Position numbers and translations under genes: made by a program
Source: Symsagittifera roscoffensis
Taxonomy: Eukaryota > Xenacoelomorpha > Acoela > Convolutidae
Length of the DNA: 64,000 nt
NCBI RefSeq assembly: GCF_963678635.1
Contig: NC_087067.1
Span: 682,001-746,000, forward strand
Direction of reading: 5' to 3'
Part shown: positions 8,834 through 19,110 of the stretch, one piece after another
Layout of the letters: each line of letters begins with the position of its first letter
Position numbering within the stretch: the stretch's first letter is position 1
Notes under the pieces: model-generated
Seen by the model: only the letters and a program-made list of their open reading frames with translations
Databases searched by the model: none
Told to the model about the DNA's origin: nothing

Positions 8834-10558
8834 CATAAGAAGCAATTAAAATTAGCTCGATTATATGGATTGGCTAAAGTACATAAGAAAGGAACCCCTC
8901 TCCGTCCCGTACTGTCACTGCCAGGGAGCTCATATGAACATCTAAATAAAACTTTGGCCAAATTTTTTGACAACATTGAGGGGGCAAACATTGAGACAAA
9001 CACACAAATGGCTCGGGAGATCATAGAGAACATAGATCTAGACTATAATGAGAGTATTATCTCCCTGGATGTCAAAAGTTTGTACACTAATGTCCCACTA
9101 AAGGAGGCAATAGATATAGCACTGAGGAAAATGTACGAACAAACTAGTCCTCCTAAACTGGCACGCGGAACTATGAAGAAATTGTTGAACATGGCTGTAA
9201 GTAAGGTGCACTTCAAATGCAATGGTTTATGGTACGTACAAAAGGATGGGTTGGCAATGGGTGCATCCCTTGCTGTCATTCTTGCCAATTTATGGCTAAA
9301 GGAGTACGAAAAGGATGGGTTGGCAATGGGTGCATCCCTTGCTGTCATTCTTGCCAATTTATGGCTGAAGGAGTACGAATATGCATTAATGAAGGAAGTA
9401 CCTGCGTTGACACAGCTAAATGAAAACCGGAATGGCCTATGCCCTGATTGCGAGCGGAGGGTAACATACAGAAGTAAGGGGATCGAATGCGAAGCTTGTT
9501 TAAATTGGTACCATTTAAAGTGTAGTAATGTGTCCGACAAAGAATATGAGCAAATCTCAGAAATGGTTTGGTATTGTAAGAGATGTAAAGAGCAGCGAGA
9601 TCAAGAAAAACCAACAGAAAATGTCAAAGCGTTCCTAAGATATGTAGATGATATAGTGAGGACGGTAAAGGGGGATCCAGATATAGTGTTAAAAGCAGCT
9701 AATGAGCTCCACCCCAACTTTCAATTCACTATCGAAAATCCGGATTCGAACGGAGACTTAGCCTTTCTAGATTTGAACATTAATGTGGACTCACGAAAAA
9801 AGGTAACAAGTGGATGGTATCAAAAACCAACGGATACTTGGACTATCCTTAACTTCAGAAGCTGCGCTCCATTGCAATATAAACGCAATGTAGTTGAGGG
9901 TACTGTTCATCGGATTTTTAGAAGTACATCAACATGGGAAAACTTTGACAAGGCAATGAAGATTAATAAAGAACAATGGGTGGATAATCAATACCCTGAA
10001 AAATGGTCAGATGGTGTCGTATTAAGAACGTTGAATAAGATCATCGACCGAAAAACTGACACACGAACAACGGTAACATCAGTCAAGGAAGATCCTTTAA
10101 AGGTCAGTGCACCCATTATAACATTACAATACCGGGGTAATGCATCGGAGTGGTTTGCTGCCAAACTGCGTCAAAACGCCGGAGCCCAAGTGATATTTAC
10201 TACGAGAAAGCTCAAGACTTGCCTACCGTCCCTTAAATCTCCCTTTGCGAAAGATTTGAAATCCAGAGTGGTCTACAAGCTCACATGTAGTGGATGTAAT
10301 TCCACCTATGTTGGACAAATGGTCCGGCATTTGACCACGCGGATTGAAGAGCATCACAAGGAAGATTCGCCAGTAGGGCAACATTTGAGAGAATGTGACA
10401 GGGATGGTAAGAGCGCTGAGCTTAAGTCTGAGATTATAGATCAATCAAGTAACATACAGAAACTCCTCACTCTGGAGGCCTTACATATTTGGAAAGAACG
10501 CCCCAGAATTAACACGCGCGAGGAGTTCAGGAGCAGGGAGCTGACATTAAAATTATAG
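8834..10558 (+). CDS. PLE reverse transcriptase with internal PHD finger and C-terminal GIY-YIG endonuclease
   Basis: RT with PLE-type motifs: YGLAKVHK and LRPV, motif A SLDVKSLYTNVP, motif B DGLAMGASLAVILANLW (present twice), motif C RYVDDIV near 9638-9655, then FLDLNI. The C-terminal third carries a GIY-YIG nuclease near 10255-10400 (VYKLTCSGC, TYVGQM, RIEEH), the target-cleaving activity of PLEs. Between motifs B and C, at about 9438-9590, lies a C4HC3 PHD-type zinc finger (CPDC, CEAC, WYHLKC, CKRC) of about 50 residues. No internal stop is seen in 8834-10558, but the N-terminus is missing. Motif B lacks the usual Pro, and its duplication probably harms the fold. No upstream ATG remains, so it is annotated as a partial CDS. 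Confidence 0.9.
   Translation, partial: HKKQLKLARLYGLAKVHKKGTPLRPVLSLPGSSYEHLNKTLAKFFDNIEGANIETNTQMAREIIENIDLDYNESIISLDVKSLYTNVPLKEAIDIALRKMYEQTSPPKLARGTMKKLLNMAVSKVHFKCNGLWYVQKDGLAMGASLAVILANLWLKEYEKDGLAMGASLAVILANLWLKEYEYALMKEVPALTQLNENRNGLCPDCERRVTYRSKGIECEACLNWYHLKCSNVSDKEYEQISEMVWYCKRCKEQRDQEKPTENVKAFLRYVDDIVRTVKGDPDIVLKAANELHPNFQFTIENPDSNGDLAFLDLNINVDSRKKVTSGWYQKPTDTWTILNFRSCAPLQYKRNVVEGTVHRIFRSTSTWENFDKAMKINKEQWVDNQYPEKWSDGVVLRTLNKIIDRKTDTRTTVTSVKEDPLKVSAPIITLQYRGNASEWFAAKLRQNAGAQVIFTTRKLKTCLPSLKSPFAKDLKSRVVYKLTCSGCNSTYVGQMVRHLTTRIEEHHKEDSPVGQHLRECDRDGKSAELKSEIIDQSSNIQKLLTLEALHIWKERPRINTREEFRSRELTLKL
9242..9379 (+). repeat. Perfect or near-perfect 69-bp tandem duplication of RT motif B
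   Basis: Bases 9242-9310 recur at 9311-9379, with one visible difference (GCTAAAG versus GCTGAAG). It adds 23 residues and keeps the reading frame. It duplicates the DGLAMG...LANLWLKEYE segment of the RT. Confidence 0.95.
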
Positions 10559-10804
10559 TACATGTTTAAACATGACTAAAAATTGCAATTTTTGAAAAAA
10601 TAAACTGACATGTCAGTTTGGATAAAACATCAAATCGAAAAAATATGACTCAAGTAACAAAAAAGTATGGAAATTGTCATAATCGATGAAATAATGATTA
10701 CGTAATAACAGATGTAAGAATGTGATTGGTTAAAAATTTCTAACATGTTCTTTTTGATTTTCATACATGATCTTTGATCATTTTATTGTAAATAAAAAAT
10801 TTTA

Positions 10805-10845
10805 TATCCTGACGATGCACAAAATGAGCGAAAACGTTTGAATTA
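10805..10845 (+). ncRNA. Hammerhead-ribozyme-like motif at the PLE 3' end
   Basis: CTGACGA (10809-10815) is followed after 14 nt by GAAA (10830-10833) and then a short palindromic AACGTT, giving the CUGANGA...GAAA...U core order known from the minimal hammerheads of PLEs. Stem II is weak (about 2 bp with a bulge) and stem I is not obvious, so this is a degenerate or marginal example. Confidence 0.4.
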
Positions 10846-10872
10846 ACAATTTTAAAAAATTCTTAATTAAGA

Positions 10873-11185
10873 CAAAATAGAGAGCTCATGGCTGGGTCTC
10901 AGTATCCCCAGACCATGAGGTCACTCCTAAAACAGGGCTACTTCTTATTATAATATTATTATTGTTTTTGTTCAGTAGATAAAAATCATGATATCCATCG
11001 GAGATGGATCAACCCTTTCCCTCAACCCCTAACTTCTCATATTCCGGAAAATGAATTAGATGTTCATCAAATTCAGTTCAAGACATACCTGGAAGCTGAA
11101 AGTTGTCTAAAAACCAGTTTCAATCACTTCCCAAGACACTTCCAGATTGCTGAATCTGGTCGAAGAGCCCTCTAGTTGCGGTCCA
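10873..11185 (-). repeat. Old LTR fragment related to the element 1 LTR
   Basis: On the minus strand this aligns by eye with the central-to-3' part of the element 1 LTR (about 13050-13345). It shares GGTTGATCCATC, TATCTACTGAACAAAAACAATA and GAGACCCAGCCATGAGCTC. Clearly more diverged than the two element 1 LTRs are from each other. The final ~200 bp of that LTR are absent. Confidence 0.75.
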
Positions 11186-11920
11186 TGTAACAGTCGCCTA
11201 CTTAAGTCACAAATGAGGTTAAGAAAAATAGGCCTATAACCATTGGGGCTCAAGAGTCAGGGACACTATCTCTTGTGTTTTTCTACCTCAAGCGGTCGGA
11301 GATAATTCGGTTCAATTGCGACATGAGACTACAAACCATGTTACAGCTTAAAAACTACTACCAAACCACCCCCACTCTAGAAATAAGAACGCCCCCATTC
11401 TCGGGTCTCAAAATACACAAAACACAAGAACGCCGTTAAAAACAGGGTCGGAACCTTGTGTATACAGTTAGTTTTTACTGGACAGTGTACCTTTGATCCA
11501 TTTCAGATTGATCCACCTAAGAACTCTCCCTAACTAAACATAGCAATATAAATCACACTCAAGAAATTAAATTAGGTACTTACATGCCAACACGACCTAA
11601 AATTGTTGGGAACTGCTCCGTAACGATCTACTTCACGATTATTCGTCACTGTCGAGACTCGTTGTTGTTGATTTTATAGCGCAAATCGGTCGCTTGATTT
11701 ACGCGTTTTTTCAGTAACTGCGAAACCGTAAGGTCGTGACGTCTCTTTACTTTCAAAAAAAATTTTTGAAAAATAATTTCGTCACTGCAAACTGACCCTT
11801 CCCAAATGTTTTGATTACACAGTTAACACCGCTAACAATTACGTCTCAGACTGCATACTTCACAAATGACAAAAAAATATAAAATTTCCCAAATGGCATA
11901 ATTTTCATGCAACTGAACTG
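11186..11920 (-). repeat. Diverged LTR-related sequence (element 2/3 type)
   Basis: Starts TGTAACAGTCG and for about 370 bp resembles the element 2 and 3 LTRs: GGCCTATAACCATTGG, CTCAAGAGTCAGGGACA, TCTCTTGTGTTTTTCTACC and GAACGCCGTTAAAAAC are shared. The distal half diverges completely, and no convincing second LTR end is found before element 3 begins. It may be a third LTR subfamily or a fragment truncated by element 3. Confidence 0.65.
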
Positions 11921-11929
11921 TGTAACATT

Positions 11930-12616
11930 TGTAACATTCGTCTACTTCGGTCACATATGAGGCTTAAGAAAAGTAGGCCCTATAACCATTGGCTCAAGAG
12001 TCAGGGACACAATCTCTTGTGTTTTTCTACCTCAAAACGGTCGGAGCCAATTCGGTTCACTTGTGACATGAGACTACGACCCGTTACAGCTTAAAGGCTA
12101 CAACCAAAATATCCCCCCCACTCTAGAAATAAGAACGTCCCCATACTTAGGTCTCGAAATACCCAAAATACGCGAACGCCGTTAAAAACCGGTTCGGAAC
12201 AATCCGTTAAGTTACTTTTTATTAGACAGCGGAACTTTGATCCATTTCAGATGGATCAACCTAAAACTCGCCTTATCTCAACATAACAATCATAAAACAC
12301 ACTCAAGAAAACTAAATTAGGAACTCACATGTTGACGCACTCGAGTACAAGGAGTAATTAAATTAATGAGCAACTCAAGAATTAAATGAGATAACTTGAT
12401 AAGTTCAATACGTATCAGTTTTAATAACAGAAGTAAGTTTAGACTCTAGAATGAAGTTTTAATCTGAACCATTGGGACACTCCAGCTGTCCACCTTTCCA
12501 CTGAAGGTTCACTCTGGTTCAGGTGAATTTGGATTTGCTCTCGGGAATACTCTGTTTTCTATCTCAGATAGGACAGCTCTACTCTTGTTCTCTATGACGG
12601 AAATTGCGAATAGCAA
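11930..12616 (-). repeat. Element 2 3' LTR, distal piece
   Basis: Matches 58517-59203 almost base for base. The piece is cut at 12616 by element 1 and resumes at 37108. Confidence 0.94.
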
Positions 12617-13540
12617 TGTGACATTCGACCAGAATGTGAAAAATGCAATCTCTGCAGAATTCGAGTTTTTAGCAGCGAGCCTTTCGGATTGATGATTATT
12701 AAGAATTAAGAACGTTATTGGAACGATTGGCCAAACGGTGAGGGCTAGAATATTCTGGTATTTTAAAATTTTAAAAATCCGAGATGATGACGTAACATTT
12801 CTGAGAAACGTCAGAAACGGCCATTTTGGCAAAGAAGTAAAAGAAAAACACAACAACATTAGTTGCGCGGATGAGAAGTACAAAAATTGTGAGAAAAAAC
12901 AATAGCCGATTGCAGAAATAGCAGTGAACACTCCGAGTTGCAACTATTGTGTCGCTACAATAGTTGCAGGGCCGTTGCAGGCAACGGTGAAGGGTGGAGG
13001 ACAGCCTTCCGGATTAAGAGGAAGTCAAGATTAGCGAGCTTGATTCAGTGGATTCAAGAATCCGGAAGGGTTTCGGGACTGAAATTTTTAGCCTGTTATA
13101 TAGACTTTTAGCTTCTTGTCATGTCCTGATTTGAATTTGATTAACATCTGGATTCATTTTGATAAGGATGAGAAGCTAGGAGTTGGGGGAAAGGGTTGAT
13201 CCATCTTCGATGGAGATGATGATTTTTATCTACTGAACAAAAACAATAGTAATATAATCAATAGTAGTAGCCCTGTTTTTAGGAGTGACCTCGTGGTCTG
13301 GAGATACTGAGACCCAGCCATGAGCTCACTATTTCTGCATGTAATCTAGTTAATTTGAGTGTTTTGACCGAAGCCGGAAGCAGCAACGTTTTTGTCGACC
13401 CGATGTTAGAAAAGACCACCGAAAGTACTGGCTTGGTAGAGACGGTGAAAAGCATGCAAAGCTCTGTTTAGACGTTAGCCAGTCGTCTTAAGACTTAGTT
13501 TTGTTTTCCGTCGATAGGTATCTTCCGGGCGAATGTTACA
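12617..13540 (+). repeat. Element 1 5' LTR (924 bp)
   Basis: Starts TGTGACATTCG and ends CGAATGTTACA, with 5' TG / 3' CA termini. Contains an inverted repeat with arms CCTTCCGGATT (13005-13015) and AATCCGGAAGG (13059-13069), the same motif that populates the leader. A minus-strand ORF across the left boundary is an artefact, repeated at the other LTR. Confidence 0.96.
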
Positions 13541-13552
13541 TAGATGTTTTCA

Positions 13553-13570
13553 TGGTGCTCCTGGGTGTTA
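13553..13570 (+). promoter_or_regulatory. Element 1 primer-binding-site candidate
   Basis: TGGTGCTCCTGGGTGTTA begins 12 nt after the 5' LTR. It starts with TGG, complementary to a tRNA CCA end. The tRNA was not identified. The element 2 equivalent differs at only a few positions. Confidence 0.6.
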
Positions 13571-15572
13571 TTCTTTTTAACATCATGACCGGCAGAACCG
13601 TTAACGAGCACTCCACGCCGAGCGGATGCTCACATTAACGCCCTTAATAGGCCTAAACCGCCGGGGCGGAAGGGTAGTTCGGAACGCGGAAGCCTTCCGG
13701 ATTACCGTGAATAGCTTTTTAACTTAGTTAAGACCGGAAATTCACGAACCAGGAAGGGTGGGGGGATTCGCGGTCCCGTCATCTCCTGAATGGTTTGTGA
13801 CCAAAAACACTTAAAGATATATATAAAACCAAACAAAAAGTAGTATAGTACCCAAGAAAAACAAAAAACATAAAAAAATTTACGAAAAAACCAAAAACAG
13901 TAAAAAAAAAGTTAAAAAAATCAGTAGAAATCATCACCCCAGACAAGATGTGATCCGACCCCCCCGTTTGATGTTGATAGATATATTGTTGTTACAGGCA
14001 TTTATATCAGTCAAGATTGTTACGATCAGTTTTGTAGCCCGTTTGTGAGGCTTGTACTGTAGGGTTATTTGAGCATTTAAGCACGTTAATGATAAATTGC
14101 GCTCAATCCGGAAGGGTCAGCTGATTTGCGCTCAATTCGGAAGGGTCTTGGGAGAAGACTAATCCGGCAAGCAGTACAAGGAGCAACAAGAAGGGGCTCA
14201 ACGACAACAACAATCGACTGTTGGGTATCGTTAGCAAGTTTTGTGTCCCTTTTGGTACAAAAATTAAGATAGTAATCTGTGGGGGGCTCGACAGTGCTGC
14301 ACTGTAGTGACCCTTCACCGAACTGCGAATATCCGAGTTAAGCACCTTAATTCGGATATTAAACAAACCCGGAGGGGTATAGTATTACTACTATTATTAA
14401 TTATATAGCCTATATTAATAGTCTTATATCGTTTTTCAGTCGAAAACAACGAAAACAGACCGGTTTTTAGGGTCAAAATAGCGATATTTTGATCCCCCCA
14501 CAAGTCGCGATTTTTGAGATATCGATATTCTTTGAAACGGAAAAAAGCGCTAAGGTAGTGTGTTACATCGTAACTGCACTACCACAATAGGTAGAACCGG
14601 TTAAGTTAAGTTCGAAAGTGGTTGGAACTATTTTGGTACGGAAAACCGAAATTTCGTGATTTTTGAGAAAACGAAACACTATAAATTTAGAAAATTTTTT
14701 GAAATTTTTGAGTTACGACAGTAAAAATAGTTGTTCGGACAACGTCCACTAGTGAATCTACAAGTTTTAAAACCCGCTACCCAAAAGCCTTCCGGGTTGC
14801 AGAGAAATCGAACTTAACGTGTTTGATTTGGTGGATTCATCAATCCGGAGGGGTACAGGTAGCATAGTTTTTCGCAAATTTCTTCTACAAAAGCGTTTTA
14901 AGATCGGGTCTTTTGTAGATCGGGTCTTAAAAGAAAAACTAAAAGCATTGAACTAGAAGAGTATAGGCCTTTTGAGCTCGGGTCAATAGTTTTTAGGACG
15001 AAAGGACCAGATTTGCGGAAAAAGTTAGGCGGAACCTATAAGAGAGAAAATTTTTGAGTTTAGAAGAAAGACGTTTTGGTTAATAACTTTGGAACTACTG
15101 GGCATATCGAGTTGCTCTTGGTACCAATAGATCAGAAATTAGCTGAGCTTACTGATAGGGACAAAAGTTTTTCGGAAAAATAAGCGTGAAAATTTTTTGA
15201 GATTGTTTTTAGCAAATTCACCAATTAGGAAGGGTATACCCTTCACGTTTTATAAATTTCTTTTAGAAAAGCCCTTATACCCCTACTAAAAGGTGATAGC
15301 GGTTGAATAAAGTAACTTTAGGCTGTGCTAGACGAAAAGGGAAGGCTAAAGGCACAGCAAAATCTTAATCGAGCCGAAGTTAGGCGAGCGATAAGACCCT
15401 TCACCGTTAGTGTGAATTGTCAAATAAGAGGCTTAACTTCAATCCGGAAGGGTCTAGGAAAGTAGCACATACCCTTCCTAGTTAATTGAAAGAGCAAAAT
15501 TGCATCGGAGAACGTATCCGGAGGGGTATAGGTTGAAAGAAGGTAAACTCCGAAAAGCTACTTTTACAAAAC

Positions 15573-15775
15573 CGGAGGGCTCCCAATCCGGAGGGGTCAA
15601 AGGTTTTTCAAGTTAGGAGGGGTCCGAATCCGGAGGGGTCTTATAGTTGCTAATTCGGAGGGGTCCAAATCCGGAGGGTTCTTGTATTAACTAACTCAGA
15701 GGGGTCCCAATCCGGAGGGGTCTAGATTCTGCCAGTCCAGAAGGGTCCTATTTGTGCCAACCCGGAGGGGTATTA
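15573..15775 (+). repeat. Dense array of AATCCGGAGGGGTC motifs
   Basis: About eleven imperfect copies of a 12-14 nt motif (core CCGGAGGGGTC, variants TTCGGAGGGGTC, CAGAAGGGTCC) in roughly 200 bp, with short AT-rich spacers. It lies in the leader upstream of gag. Confidence 0.85.
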
Positions 15776-16552
15776 TTTTATTAAAGGACTTAGGTAGACG
15801 AAAGAAAGACTAAAAGTGAGAGGTATCAGGTTAGTAGCACACAGGCTAGGTATCAGTGACTGCACTGGTAACTTGCATTTCAATAAGAACCAGACCAAAA
15901 CAAAACAGGTCCGAACTCGGATATTCGCGACACTAAGTCTAAATTAAAAAGTGCGTGATTCATTGGTGTGGATTGTCACATAATACGTTTTTGGGAAAAG
16001 TGACTGCCCTGAGGATTTTGGTAGGTCTAGCTCGGGCAGTCGAAAGGCAGATAGGTAACATAGTACTCGGTGGGTGCAATAGACGCCCACTTGAGAAAAT
16101 TACTGCCTTCAAAGTTTTGTCTGTTTGGTGCAGCACCGAGCAGGGAAAGCTTTTTCTTTAAAAAACAGGTTCGACTATTGTACTGCGACCGACTAAGAGT
16201 ACATTACACATACGTTTTTTATAGAGGTATTCATATTCTGACATTAAATTTATATATTTTGTTTTGATTTTAAATCAACATAAACTGTGCTTGATTGGGT
16301 AGTGAGTACACTATTTTTTTTAAATTGACTGATAACATCATATTGTGCTAGTTTTCAAATCTTACCACCTATAATCGGTTAGTGTGAATAAATTTTATAC
16401 AAACTGTACTCTGATATCATACAGGGATTCGTGGTCACTATTTAATAGAATCTTGTGAAAATTATTGTGTTGTGTCATTATTATTGTTAATAAAACTATA
16501 AGGTCTCTAGCAATCGAGTTAAGTATAGGCATTAAAAAGTGACAAATAGAGA

Positions 16553-19110
16553 ATGAGTCTAGACAAGTCAAGGATACCAAAACGAGGTAATAGCTCTAGG
16601 AAATTCATACCTGAAAAGCAAAGAAAAACGATGACCGATCCTTTTGTGGATTGGATCAAGCGATCCCGGTCCGACAAAGGGGAGACGGTTTCAGGCAGAA
16701 GACCTCAGAAGAGCTCAGAAGTCAGAAGACCTCAGAAGAGCGAAAAGAACTGTTAGAAGTGGAGGTCAATACGTACCATACCATGAACGACAACCAGGAA
16801 GTAAATGGACTGGAAGGGAGAGGCATAAGGCTGGCGAGTGAATCTACTCCGGTAGAACAAGGCCATGATTTTGCCATTTCCACCAGGACATTGGATCGAG
16901 AAGAGATGTCGGAACTGTCCGACATCTCAACTGAAGTAGCGACAACGAGAAGATCTCCGACAGACAACACTATGATGGCAGGTGGAACTGGGAAACAAAC
17001 AACGTCATCATCGTTCTCCGAAAGAATGAAGAACACCTTCGGAAACATCTCATCTTTCCATTCAGCATGGGAGGAGGAGCAGGAAACGACGGTGAGTCCC
17101 AGGAGCAAGAGGATGAAGAGGAGCAAGGGGACTTTGGATCTCAAGTCAGGCTCAATAGTTCAATCCAGGAGAATGAGGAACACGTCGGAAGAGAGACTGG
17201 AACCATGGACAAATTTGGTGTAGTGACAACGATAAGCAAAGAGGCAAACACACCGGGCCAGTCAAAAGACTTCGCGATTAGGACAAGTTCAGAGCCACAA
17301 CCTGGAGAGAGTAGAAATAGAGAGCTGGGCAACGCATTGGCGGATCCTGAGGTAGATAATGAAAAGACGTCGAGGCAGAGAGTCAAGGCCCGGATCTCGA
17401 CCAGCACGAAGCTACCTGGGACCGACAGGGTTACACCGCCACTAGTAACGCCACTCGTGGATAACGGGCAGTTACATTGAAAGAGAGAGTCTGCGGGAAG
17501 AAATAAACCGCAACAGACAAGAAGTTGGCAGGAGCGAAAAACGCTTGAAAGAAAGAACGGACGAACATATGGCGAGGAACTTGTCGCGAATGACAAGAGA
17601 GGCGGAACAGCGAGAGTTACGCTTAAGAGACGACAGGGAGAAGTTAAGAACTCAACAAGAGCAGTCTCTTGGGACTCTTGACACAAAGATAGCCGCAAAG
17701 ATGGAGAGGCGAACTCAGGCTATCATGGATAGGTTGGACGGGCTACTAAGCAACAAGAGTGGACCAAAAGAAGGAGAACCGAACTCGGGAGGTCCCAGCA
17801 GGGAACCGAGGGTGAACTTCAATGAACATCAAAAGAGGAAGACGTATGGATCCACTAGAGGCAGTAGCAGTTCATCAGGCTATGCCACAAGGGGTAATGG
17901 AGCATGGGGCCCGAACAGTAGAGCAAGTTCAACGGGGAACAGACAGACCTCTAACGAACGACCAACGCAAGGCACACATGCGACTGGGAGAAGTGATTCC
18001 GGCAACAGGGGGCATGCAAGCCCGAGGAGGAGTCATGTGGGCCAAGAGGGAAACACTCACGGCGATTCGGATTGCAGGGATGCACCGCATACAGAGCCTT
18101 TGACGAGGTGTGAGGACACTCAGGCGGGACACTCAAGGGATGCTACGGCAATGGCCACAGCATTTGAACCCCTAAACAGGTCTTTGGAGACATTCCTGAC
18201 AAGGTTATCCAGAACCAATGAACGCAGTGAGAAGTCCAGAAGAGTCTTTAAGAAACCAAGATGCTACAAAGACGAATCTGATGGCTGTATCGATACCTGG
18301 ATAGAGGTAATGAAGCTCAATTTCGAGGAAGAGGACTTGTCGGAGAGAAGGAATGCCACGCGCTCACCAGCAACTTAGAAGGTACAGCCCTGAACTGTGT
18401 CATGGCCAAGAAGCAATATCAACGTGACACTGCTGAGAAGATCTTCGAAATCTTGTTAAACCGTTTTGGATCAGGGGTGCAGGGGCACCAGGCGATGATG
18501 CGCTTCGAGGCAACGAGAAGATGAAACGATAGACAAGTATCTCGATGATTTGGAAATGCTGAGAAGACGCAGCCAACCGGATGAGTCAAACCGAAGGATG
18601 AACCTGGCCGTAGCCTCGAAATTCATCGATGGTGTGAAAAATGATGAACTTCGTACGATGCTAGCAACGCATTACACACCACTATCAACTAATGCGCCAA
18701 CACCGGAGGAGTTGAGGCTCAAATCAAAGGAGTATCTTTTGTTGAAACCTCCTTCGAGATCTGGATATTACAAGAACAATTATGGCAATTTTAACAACGG
18801 ACCAGCAAACCAAGGGAATAATTGGTACAAACCGAGGGATGATATGGACAAGAGACGCTCTTGTGCTAATTGCAGTTCAACGGACCATCATGTGTCAGCA
18901 TGCCCAGCTTACAAACAAGGCATGAAAGCAATAGGCTTTAGCCTCGAGGACGAAGATGCGTCAGAATTGGACCATGAGGATTTCATGAGAGGAGTAATTG
19001 CGAAATTCGGCCCGAGGTGTTTCTTTTGCAACTTGGAAGGTCATTTTAAATCAGATTGTCCGCAATTCTGGGATGCAGTGGCAGACATCAAGCATCCAAG
19101 ACATGAATAA
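16553..19110 (+). pseudogene. gag: Element 1 gag (frameshifted)
   Basis: Structural protein for the virus-like particle. Candidate ATG at 16553. The N-terminal half is low-complexity, rich in Ser, Glu and Arg, followed by a coiled coil near 17545-17760 (REAEQRELRLRDD). A capsid-like region containing NLEGTAL and IFEILLNRFGSG follows near 18380-18470, then two CCHC knuckles near 18861-18904 (CANCSSTDHHVSAC) and 19018-19060 (CFFCNLEGHFKSDC). Frame changes near 16740, 17200, 17480, 18350 and 18510 break it, and an in-frame TAA follows PRHE at 19108-19110. A 27-bp-period duplication at 16696-16740 (CAGAAGACCTCAGAAGAG twice) explains the first shift. The order matches element 2 gag. Confidence 0.85.

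Larger units (their letters stand above)
8831..10872 (+). mobile_element. 5'-truncated Penelope-like element (PLE)
   Basis: The RT frame opens at a stop at 8831 and enters directly into the ARLYGLAKVHKK block, so the N-terminal part and 5' pseudo-LTR are missing. It runs through RT, GIY-YIG endonuclease and a short AT-rich 3' UTR with a hammerhead-like motif. The right limit is set by the start of LTR-derived sequence near 10873. It sits in the same region as the CEP78 upstream flank. Confidence 0.85.
13541..16552 (+). other. Element 1 5' leader (about 3 kb, non-coding)
   Basis: No conserved ORF. Near 13690-13755 a block (CCTTCCGGATTACCGTG, TAGCTTTTTAA) matches the element 2 leader near 58340-58395 on minus. 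An A-rich stretch is at 13800-13925. From about 14090 onward the leader is dotted with CCGGAAGGGT or CCGGAGGGGT motifs, several paired with ACCCTTCC about 45-60 nt upstream as potential hairpins (14788-14798 with 14842-14852; 15395-15453; 15471-15530). Confidence 0.75.

Noticed and set aside
8433-9033. Minus frames upstream of CEP78 as extra CEP78 exons
   Set aside because: No CEP78-like sequence; the second overlaps the PLE RT coding strand.
12509-12943. Hydrophobic minus ORF, repeated at 36046-36510
   Set aside because: It lies across an LTR boundary, antisense, and is present at both LTRs only because they are copies; its two ends differ.
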